A DNA stretch of 64,000 nt, taken from Chloroflexota bacterium (GTDB lineage: Bacteria > Chloroflexota > Anaerolineae > Aggregatilineales > Phototrophicaceae). The position numbers and the translations under genes were made by a program. Shown here piece after piece: positions 57,627-64,000 of the stretch (position 1 is the stretch's first letter; each line of letters opens with the position of its first letter). Under the pieces are notes generated by a model. It did not search any database. It saw nothing but the letters and a program-made list of their open reading frames with translations, and was not told the origin of the DNA. The stretch spans positions 62,001 through 126,000 of the forward strand of contig JACRPS010000011.1 in NCBI GenBank assembly GCA_016223085.1, in the 5' to 3' direction.

Positions 57627-59318
57627 ATGCAGCGAAACCTCCACGCGCTGACGGAAACGATTTACGATGTGCTGGTGATCGGCGGCGGCATCTACGGCGC
57701 GGCGGTCGCCTGGGAAGCGGCGCTGCGCGGCCTGTCGGTCGCGCTGATCGAAAAAGGCGATTTCTGCGGCGCAACCTCGGCCAACAGCCTCAAGACGATT
57801 CACGGCGGCCTCCGGTATTTGCAGCACGCCGATTTTAAACGGATGCGCGAGTCCATTCGCGAACGCACCACGCTGATGCGTATCGCGCCACATCTGGTGC
57901 ACCCCCTGCCCGTCCTCGTCCCAACCTATGGACATGGGCTGAAGGGACGCGAAGTGCTGGCGCTGGCGCTGCAGCTGAACGACGCGCTGAGCTTTGACCG
58001 CCACCTGCCTGACCCGCAGAAACACCTGCCGCCAGGTTACACCATCTCCCGCCAGGAATGTTTACGCCGCCTACCCGGTATTCCCGATACCGGACTAACC
58101 GGCGGTGCGGTCTTTTACGACGCGCAGGCTTACAACACGGAACGGCTGGTCATTGCCCTGCTGCATTCCGCCACTACGAAGGGCGCGCAGATTGCGAACT
58201 ATGTTGAGGCAACCGGCTTTCTGCGGCAGGGCAGCGCCGTGAGCGGCGTCACCGCCCGCGACCGGCTGACCGGCGACCGGCTGGACATCCACGCCAAGCT
58301 CGTTATCAATACCACCGGCCCCTGGGTCAATCGAGTGCTTGGCTGGCTCGGCAAGCCGCAGCCTGAAACCCGGCTGGCGCTGTCCATAAACGTTATCACG
58401 CGGCAGTTATTCGAGGGCTGCGCAGTTGGCTTACCCGTGCCGCGCACTTTCCATGATGCCGATACCATTCTGAACAAAGGCAGCCGCCTGCTGTTTTTCT
58501 CGCCCTGGCGCGGGCATACGATAACTGGCACCACCGCCGAACCCTACGCGGGCAAACCCGATGATTGTCTGGTCAGTGAGGAACATATTCAGCGTTTTCT
58601 GGATGACATAAATGCAGCTTATCCACCGGCGCATCTGACGCCGAACGACGTGACGCTGGTTCACGCTGGGCTGCTGCCCGCGTCGGGCGTGGATGCCAGC
58701 AGCGGCGAAGCGCGGATCGCCAAACACTACCGGATACACGATCACCGGCAGGATGGCGTGGATGGGCTGCTGACGGTCATCGGCGTCAAATACACGACCG
58801 CACGCCACGTCGCGGAGGAAACCATTAACCAGGTGTTTGGCCGTGTCAGCCAGCGGCCTCCACGCTCCCCATCGGCGACTACGCCGCTTTACGGTGGCAG
58901 CTTCGACCGCTTTAACGACCTGCTGCGAGAGCTTTTGCGTCAGAAACCGTGTGGGCTGGATGCCAACGCGCTGCATCATCTGGCCTACAACTATGGCAGC
59001 GCTTACCCGGACGTGCTGCGGTATTACGCCGAAAGTACCGCCGCCGCGCGCGGCCAGCACAAGGCGCTGCTGGAAGCGGAAACGCGCCACGCCATCCGCA
59101 GTGAAATGGCCCACACGCTGGCGGATGTGCTGCTGCGCCGCACGGATTACGGCAGCGCGGCCTATCCGGGTGAGGAAACGGTACGAACGTGCGCCGGGGT
59201 GATGGCCGCCGAACGGGGCTGGACGCCGGCGCGCGTCCGGCAGGAGATCGAAACCTTCAAGACACATTATCGGTTTGGGCGAGGGATTCATGCAGCAGTG
59301 GCCGGTACGCCTGTTTAA
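57627..59318 (+). CDS. FAD-dependent glycerol-3-phosphate dehydrogenase-like protein
   Basis: A 563-aa GlpD/GlpO-type oxidoreductase. FAD-binding VIGGGIYGAAVAWEAALRG, KGDFCGATSANSLKTIHGGLRYL and FSPWRGHTITGT are clear, and a C-terminal helical domain with ARHVAEETINQV is present. The family oxidises glycerol-3-phosphate to DHAP with electrons to quinones. Being inside a glycan cluster, it may act on a glycerol-phosphate unit or head group; that is an inference. It starts 3 bases after the glycosyltransferase and overlaps the next methyltransferase by 29 bases. Confidence 0.87.
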   Translation: MQRNLHALTETIYDVLVIGGGIYGAAVAWEAALRGLSVALIEKGDFCGATSANSLKTIHGGLRYLQHADFKRMRESIRERTTLMRIAPHLVHPLPVLVPTYGHGLKGREVLALALQLNDALSFDRHLPDPQKHLPPGYTISRQECLRRLPGIPDTGLTGGAVFYDAQAYNTERLVIALLHSATTKGAQIANYVEATGFLRQGSAVSGVTARDRLTGDRLDIHAKLVINTTGPWVNRVLGWLGKPQPETRLALSINVITRQLFEGCAVGLPVPRTFHDADTILNKGSRLLFFSPWRGHTITGTTAEPYAGKPDDCLVSEEHIQRFLDDINAAYPPAHLTPNDVTLVHAGLLPASGVDASSGEARIAKHYRIHDHRQDGVDGLLTVIGVKYTTARHVAEETINQVFGRVSQRPPRSPSATTPLYGGSFDRFNDLLRELLRQKPCGLDANALHHLAYNYGSAYPDVLRYYAESTAAARGQHKALLEAETRHAIRSEMAHTLADVLLRRTDYGSAAYPGEETVRTCAGVMAAERGWTPARVRQEIETFKTHYRFGRGIHAAVAGTPV

Positions 59319-60117
59319 CAAATCCGTCCTCAAGCAGCGGAAATTCCGCGAGATCACGGCCATGCTGGGGCCGACAGCCGGTCTGCGTTGTCTGGACATT
59401 GGCTCGGACAACGGCGTGATCAGCCTGCTGCTGCGGCAGCAGGGCGGCTCGTGGGCCAGCGCCGATCTGGAAGAAAAAACGGTGCGCTCGATCCGCGCTC
59501 TGGTGCAGACCGACGTACACCGGATTGACGGCAGGGGCACCCCGTTCGCCGATGACGAATTTGACTGCGTGGTGATCGTGGATTTCCTCGAACATATCCC
59601 GGACGACGAAGCGTTTATCCGCGAGCTGTTCCGCATCCTGAAGCCGGACGGGCTGCTGGTCGTCAACGTGCCGCATGTCAAACACTCCCTGCTGCGGCGC
59701 TTCCGCTTTGCCATCGGCCAGACGGACGAAAAACACGGCCACCTGCGCCCCGGCTACACCATCGAATCGCTGCGGCGGCTGCTGGGTGACCGGTTTACGC
59801 TGGAACAGCACCACACCTATTCGCGCTTCTTCTCGGAGTGGATAGACACGATGATCGTCTGGGCGGTTGGTCTGCTGAAGGGACGTAAAGGCGACGAGTC
59901 AAAAAAAGGGCTGGTCATCACGGGTGAGGACATGGCGGCTTATCAGAAGATGTTCAGGCTGTACGCGCTGGTCTATCCGGTGGTGTGGCTGATCGCAAAA
60001 CTCGACCTGCTGCTGCCCTTCACCAGTGGCTACATGCTGATCGCCCGCGCCCGCAGCGCCAAAGTGCCTGTACTAACCCGCCCTACCGTTCCGGCGGAGG
60101 TGAACCATCATGGCTAA
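59290..60117 (+). CDS. Class I SAM-dependent methyltransferase 2
   Basis: A 275-aa methyltransferase with CLDIGSDNGVISLLLRQQGG (SAM site), FDCVVIVDFLEHIPDD, and FRILKPDGLLVVNVPHV. A hydrophobic stretch near the end (LYALVYPVVWLIAKLDLLLPF) suggests membrane contact. The ATG at 59290 is preferred with GAGGGA 5 bases upstream; a TTG at 59275 adds five residues. It overlaps its neighbour on both sides. Likely target: a lipid-linked sugar or head group. Confidence 0.87.
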   Translation: MQQWPVRLFNKSVLKQRKFREITAMLGPTAGLRCLDIGSDNGVISLLLRQQGGSWASADLEEKTVRSIRALVQTDVHRIDGRGTPFADDEFDCVVIVDFLEHIPDDEAFIRELFRILKPDGLLVVNVPHVKHSLLRRFRFAIGQTDEKHGHLRPGYTIESLRRLLGDRFTLEQHHTYSRFFSEWIDTMIVWAVGLLKGRKGDESKKGLVITGEDMAAYQKMFRLYALVYPVVWLIAKLDLLLPFTSGYMLIARARSAKVPVLTRPTVPAEVNHHG

Positions 60118-61093
60118 AACCGCACTCGTCACCGGAGCCAGCGGCTTCACCGGCAGCAACCTGGCGCGCAAGCTGGCCGCCTGCGGTTACAGCGTCCGTG
60201 CGCTGGTGCGGCGCAGCAGCAGGCTGGATGCGCTTCAGGGCGCGGCGGTGGAAGTGGTCTATGGCGACCTGGCCGACGAAACGCTGCCGGATGGGCTGAT
60301 GCGCGGCGTGGACGTGGTCTACAATATCGCTGCCATGTACCGGCACGAGGGTGCGGCCAGCGACTTTTATGACGTGAATGCGCGCGCCGTTGAACGCCTG
60401 CTGTGCGCGGCGCTGGACGCCGGAGTCAGCCGCTTCGTGCATTGCAGCACTGTTGGCGTGCTGGGCAATATTGAGAATCCGCCTGCCAACGAAACCGCCC
60501 CTTATAGGCCGGGCGACTGGTATCAGAAGTCGAAACTGGAAGGCGAAAAAATCGTGCTGGCGTTCGGCCAGCAGCACGGGCTGCCGGTCAGCGTGGTTCG
60601 CCCCGCCGCCATTTATGGCCCCGGCGACACCCGCTTTCTCAAGCTGTTTAAGGGCATTGACCGGGGGCTGTTTGTCATCCTCGGCAGCGGCGAGGTGTAT
60701 TATCACTACGTTTACATTGATGATCTGGTGCAGGGTTTTCTGCTGGCCGGCGAAAAAGAGGCAGCGGTCGGCGAGGTGTTTATCATCGCCGGCGAACAGT
60801 ACGTGACCATCAACCAACTGACGGCCATGATCGCGGAGGCGCTGGGCCGCCCCACCCCCCGGCTACATATCCCCTTGGCGCCGGTGATGCTGGCGGCCAG
60901 AGTCTGCCGCGCCATGTGCAAACCGCTGGGTATCGAGCCACCGCTGTACCCGCGCCGGTTGGACTTCTTCCGCAAGCACCGCGCCTTTGACATCACCAAA
61001 GCCAGAACCGTGCTCGGCTACCACCCGATGGTGGATTTACGCACCGGGCTGCGGCAGACGGCGGACTGGTATCGGGCGCACAACTATCTGTAG
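60110..61093 (+). CDS. NAD-dependent sugar epimerase/dehydratase (SDR)
   Basis: A 327-aa extended short-chain dehydrogenase. The Rossmann motif is GASGFTGSNLAR, and the catalytic Tyr-Lys pair is modified: YQKSKLEGEKIV has Tyr three residues before the second Lys. The sequence resembles the hopanoid-associated sugar epimerase HpnA. GGAG lies 9 bases before the ATG. The TAG stop is inside a palindromic repeat. Substrate is probably a nucleotide- or lipid-linked sugar. Confidence 0.88.
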   Translation: MAKTALVTGASGFTGSNLARKLAACGYSVRALVRRSSRLDALQGAAVEVVYGDLADETLPDGLMRGVDVVYNIAAMYRHEGAASDFYDVNARAVERLLCAALDAGVSRFVHCSTVGVLGNIENPPANETAPYRPGDWYQKSKLEGEKIVLAFGQQHGLPVSVVRPAAIYGPGDTRFLKLFKGIDRGLFVILGSGEVYYHYVYIDDLVQGFLLAGEKEAAVGEVFIIAGEQYVTINQLTAMIAEALGRPTPRLHIPLAPVMLAARVCRAMCKPLGIEPPLYPRRLDFFRKHRAFDITKARTVLGYHPMVDLRTGLRQTADWYRAHNYL

Positions 61094-61119
61094 GAGCGGG
61101 TTTATAAACCCGCCCCTAC
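61090..61119. repeat. Palindromic repeat, AGCGGGTTT core
   Basis: 30 bp with arms GTAGGAGC/GCCCCTAC around GGGTTTATAAACCC. It supplies the TAG stop of the epimerase gene. Confidence 0.8.
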
Positions 61120-61172
61120 GATGGCACGAATAACGGTTCAGGATTTATGGTAAGGTTTGACGAGGAACTCCG

Positions 61173-62399
61173 ATGACAGTAAAAAAACACCGGGTTTGTG
61201 TTTTAGGTAACTTTTCGGGCCGGAACGCGGGTGATAACGCCATCCTCGGCTGCCTGATGCACGACGTAGCCGCCCTGTATCCTGACGTGCGCTTTGTTGT
61301 GCCGACGTTTAACCCCGGCTTCGTCCGCAGCCATTACGCGCAATACGACGTTGAGCCGGTGTCGCTCAAACCCTGGGCATTGAGCCTCAAGATTTTTGGC
61401 CTGCCAATCTTCCGCGCCGTGCTCAGTTCCGATCTGGTGCTGATGACGGACAATATCCTGTTTGACATGAAGCTGTATAACCCGCTGTTTAACTACCTGT
61501 CTACCCTGTCGCTGGTGCTGCCGCTGGCCAAACAGCGCGGTATCCCGGTGGTGCTGTATAACATGAGCCTGGGACCGATCAAAACCCCGGCGGGCCGGCG
61601 TATGTTCGAGCGTGTCATCAAAAGCTGCGATCAGATCATCTTGCGTGACGAACAATCGCGTGAGCTGCTCGACCGGTTGGGACTGCCCCACCCTCGTTTA
61701 ACCCAGGCGGCGGACTGCGCCGTGAATGCTCGTCCGGTTGGCCCAGACCGCCTGCGCGCCATCATGGATAAAACCGGCGCGTTCCGCAATCCAAAGGGCA
61801 CGCTTGGCTTTAACATCAATGCCTATCTGGACGCCTACCTGCGCGGCGACCGCAGCGACCAGGACAAGCAGCTTTTTTCCGAGGTGATTGCCAGAGCCGT
61901 TGACCGGATTATTGATGCGACCGGCACGGACGTGCTGTTTTTTGTCACGCAGGTCATGGACATAAAGATCACGATGGAGGCCATCAACCGCGTCTGTCAC
62001 CGCGATCAGGTGCATGTCGTCGGCAATAAGGATTACACCTACGAAGAACTCACGGCGCTGTTGAGCCAGGTGGAACTGCTGGTCGCTATGCGGACACATG
62101 CTATCATCCTGGCATCGTCGGTCTGTACGCCGGTGGTTGGCATCATCTCGTATCCCAAAACGGCGGGCTATCTCAAAACCATCGAGCAGGATCAATGGAT
62201 GATCGCCTTCGACGAACTGACCGCTGACCGGCTGGCAGCGCTGACGCTGGAAGCCTATCGCTGGCGCGGGCAGACGCGCGAAGCGCTGCAACCGATCATC
62301 CAGCGCGAAAAAGCGAAGGCTAGCCACAGCGCCGCGCTGCTCAGCCCCTATCTCGGTCAGCCACAGCCAGTTGCCGAAGTTCAGGCAGGTTCAGTGTGA
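61173..62399 (+). CDS. Polysaccharide pyruvyl transferase family protein
   Basis: A 408-aa GT-B-like enzyme (CsaB family) that adds pyruvate ketals from PEP to sugars of surface polymers. GNFSGRNAGDNAILGCL at the start, and VELLVAMRTHAIILASSVCTPVVGI near the end, are the family motifs (the His in MRTHA is functionally important in CsaB). AGGA lies 6 bases before the ATG. Its stop overlaps the start of the F420 dehydrogenase-like gene, a pair common in exopolysaccharide clusters. Confidence 0.9.
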   Translation: MTVKKHRVCVLGNFSGRNAGDNAILGCLMHDVAALYPDVRFVVPTFNPGFVRSHYAQYDVEPVSLKPWALSLKIFGLPIFRAVLSSDLVLMTDNILFDMKLYNPLFNYLSTLSLVLPLAKQRGIPVVLYNMSLGPIKTPAGRRMFERVIKSCDQIILRDEQSRELLDRLGLPHPRLTQAADCAVNARPVGPDRLRAIMDKTGAFRNPKGTLGFNINAYLDAYLRGDRSDQDKQLFSEVIARAVDRIIDATGTDVLFFVTQVMDIKITMEAINRVCHRDQVHVVGNKDYTYEELTALLSQVELLVAMRTHAIILASSVCTPVVGIISYPKTAGYLKTIEQDQWMIAFDELTADRLAALTLEAYRWRGQTREALQPIIQREKAKASHSAALLSPYLGQPQPVAEVQAGSV

Positions 62400-63793
62400 T
62401 GGAATATTTTACGTACCTTGATGACGGTCGCGTTGATGAAACACAGCGCACCTCCCCGCTGTGGGTGATTCCCAAAGACCTGTGTACCCGCTGCGGCGCA
62501 TGCCATGTCATCTGCCCACCGAACGTGATTCGGTTTGACGACCACGATTTTCCGCACATTGAGTCTGAAGGCTGCATTGACTGCGGCCTGTGCGTGAAGG
62601 TATGCCCTGGCATTGACTTCGACATGAAGGCGCTGCACGAGCAGATGTACGGCGCGGAGTACCAGCCGCAGAAGATGAGCGGCACGTTTCGCAAGGCGTA
62701 TCTCGGCCACGCAACACGCCCCGGCGTACGCCAGGAAGGCGCGGCGGGCGGTGTGGTCACGCAACTGCTGATCGCGCTGGTCAAACAGGGGTTGGTAGAC
62801 GGCGCGGTGGTAGTCGGGCCGAACCCGGATGACCCGGCGCTGCCCCGCCCCTACATCGCCCGTACCGAAGCAGAAATCCGCGCGGCGGCGCAGTCCAAAT
62901 ATACGACGGTCCCCAACACCAAGGTCCTGCGCGATCTGAAAGGTACAAACGAACGGTTCGCCTTTGTCGGCGTGGCCTGTCAGGTACACGGCCTGAGGAA
63001 GCTGGAACAGCTCAATAAACGCCTGCACGACCGCGCCTTCCTGACCATCGGCCTGGCCTGCCGGGGCACGCTGGAAAAAGAGGCGATTCAGGATTTGGTA
63101 GACGTAAACGGTATCCAGATGCAGGATTTAAAGCAGGTATCGCATCGTGGCGGGCCGTTCCCCGGCAAGTTCCAGGCGCACTTCAAAACCGGCGCGGTGC
63201 GGGATCTGCACCACTTCGAGTACAAGGACGGTGCGTACAACATGATGCTGCGCATGTACCTGCCCGACCGCTGCCACCTGTGCCCGGACTACTCCGCCGA
63301 GTTTTCGGACATCACCTGTTCTGATATGTGGCTGCGCGGCAGGGACGGCAAGTACCTGCATCCCAAAGGCAGCACGCTGATTCTGTGCCGTACGGAAAAA
63401 GGCGAGCAGGTCATCGAAGCCCTGCGGCAGGCCGGTGAACTGGCGCTGGAGCCGGTCGAGCCGCGTACGGTGGATAAAGCCTACGCTCACCTGCGCCGCG
63501 AACGCAAGATGATCTCCTACCTGCGGATTTCGCAGCGGCTGCGGCAGGGGCGGCGCGCACCGGATTACGGGGTGGACGCAGCGGCGCAGGTCACCCACAT
63601 GTCGTGGAGTGACCGGCTGTATGAGTTCACCTACCGTATGTCGTTCCTGTTTGCCAATCGCCCACGCGCCCGCCGCATGATGCTGCGCTTTTTCTTCTCG
63701 CCGGTTGGCGTCGCCCTGATCTTCCTCAAGATCAAATCGAAGCAGTGGCGCGGCGCGCTCAAAGCCCGCGTCAAAGCGCGCCAGGGGGCTTAA
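62399..63793 (+). CDS. Coenzyme F420 hydrogenase/dehydrogenase beta-subunit-like protein
   Basis: A 464-aa iron-sulfur flavoprotein-type protein. Two 4Fe-4S motifs at the N-terminus (CTRCGACHVICPPNVI and CIDCGLCVKVCPG) precede the FrhB-like N- and C-terminal domains (QEGAAGGVVTQLLIALVKQG, KYTTVPNTKVLRDL, FVGVACQVHGLRKL, CHLCPDYSAEFSDITCSDMW). ATG 62399 overlaps the pyruvyl transferase stop; GTG 62396 is possible. In surface-polymer clusters such proteins are thought to reduce a sugar or pyruvyl intermediate, but the substrate is unknown. Confidence 0.88.
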   Translation: MEYFTYLDDGRVDETQRTSPLWVIPKDLCTRCGACHVICPPNVIRFDDHDFPHIESEGCIDCGLCVKVCPGIDFDMKALHEQMYGAEYQPQKMSGTFRKAYLGHATRPGVRQEGAAGGVVTQLLIALVKQGLVDGAVVVGPNPDDPALPRPYIARTEAEIRAAAQSKYTTVPNTKVLRDLKGTNERFAFVGVACQVHGLRKLEQLNKRLHDRAFLTIGLACRGTLEKEAIQDLVDVNGIQMQDLKQVSHRGGPFPGKFQAHFKTGAVRDLHHFEYKDGAYNMMLRMYLPDRCHLCPDYSAEFSDITCSDMWLRGRDGKYLHPKGSTLILCRTEKGEQVIEALRQAGELALEPVEPRTVDKAYAHLRRERKMISYLRISQRLRQGRRAPDYGVDAAAQVTHMSWSDRLYEFTYRMSFLFANRPRARRMMLRFFFSPVGVALIFLKIKSKQWRGALKARVKARQGA

Positions 63794-63796
63794 ACG

Positions 63797-64000
63797 GTGA
63801 AACGCTTGCGGTCGCTGGTTTTCCTGGCGATTACCCTGCTGCTGCTGGCGCTGGTGCTGCGTCAGGTTGGCATTAACGAACTGCTGGCAACACTGCGCCA
63901 GGCCGATCCGTTGCTGGTGATCGTCGCGGTGCTGCTGTCGCCGTTGCTCATTCTCATCAGCGTCATCAAATGGCAGCTACTACTGCGGTCACAAGGGGAT
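63797..64000 (+). CDS. Lysylphosphatidylglycerol synthase/flippase-like membrane protein, 3'-truncated
   Basis: The first 68 residues of a membrane protein cut off by the window edge. GTG start 3 bases after the preceding stop. KRLRSLVFLAITLLLLALVL, then a short amphipathic helix ELLATLRQADP and a second helix, is the opening pattern of the UPF0104/LPG synthase transmembrane family, including AglD/flippase-like members of glycan clusters. Identity beyond that cannot be judged from this part. Confidence 0.6.
   Translation, partial: MKRLRSLVFLAITLLLLALVLRQVGINELLATLRQADPLLVIVAVLLSPLLILISVIKWQLLLRSQGD

Noticed and set aside
56619-58025. Open frame of 468 codons on the minus strand
   Set aside because: Antisense to a glycosyltransferase and a GlpD-like gene with clear motifs; the translation is low-complexity Arg/Gln/His, a GC-rich shadow.

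Overview
The window is about 60% GC, gene-dense and bacterial. Several traits together point to a Chloroflexota bacterium, probably of the Anaerolineae: many PAS/GAF sensor kinases of the HisKA_3 class, an FHA-winged-helix regulator, F420-type (LLM) oxidoreductases, an archaeal-type HMG-CoA synthase next to a class II HMG-CoA reductase, a SwrC-like RND pump, and solute-binding proteins with signal peptides but no visible lipobox. This assignment is an inference from gene content. No rRNA, tRNA, CRISPR array, transposase or phage gene was seen. The first and last genes are cut by the window edges.

Layout. 1-5.9 kb: the 3' part of an RND pump, an alpha-oxoamine synthase, a small membrane protein, a polysaccharide deacetylase and an anchored exported protein. 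5.9-10.4 kb: an upper mevalonate block (HMG-CoA reductase, HMG-CoA synthase, thiolase-like protein, DUF35/OB-fold protein). The thiolase has lost its catalytic Cys and His, and the DUF35 protein is split by an in-frame TAG and lacks zinc ligands. 10.6-16.1 kb: a polyamine ABC transporter operon containing an aldehyde dehydrogenase. 16.1-26.4 kb: three membrane-bound pyrophosphatases (one K+-dependent type, two K+-independent type), a GHMP kinase and a soluble pyrophosphatase, followed by yraN. 26.5-31.8 kb: a sensor kinase, miaA, an anchored protein, an FHA regulator and a broken sensor kinase.

31.9-36.9 kb: a clock-like operon kaiC-kaiB-kaiB-histidine kinase, with a divergent single-domain response regulator. 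37.3-42.9 kb: a TIR-NACHT-HEAT protein followed by a TIR-FGE protein, a candidate NAD-linked signalling or defence pair. 43.0-50.6 kb: a peptide-type ABC transporter, an M24 peptidase, RidA, two LLM oxidoreductases and a TIGR04076 protein. 50.8-54.3 kb: an exported glycosidase-like protein carrying both a cohesin and a dockerin, followed by a membrane-anchored cohesin protein. 54.4-64 kb: a surface glycan or glycolipid cluster (glycosyltransferases, methyltransferases, GlpD-like oxidoreductase, epimerase, pyruvyltransferase, F420 dehydrogenase beta-like protein, flippase-like membrane protein).

Gene borders are dotted with 19 short palindromes that mostly share the outer arms GTAGGG...CCCTAC but have different inner cores. 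Three of them provide the stop codon of the gene they touch. All family and motif statements rest on reading the sequence and on family knowledge; no database search was run.
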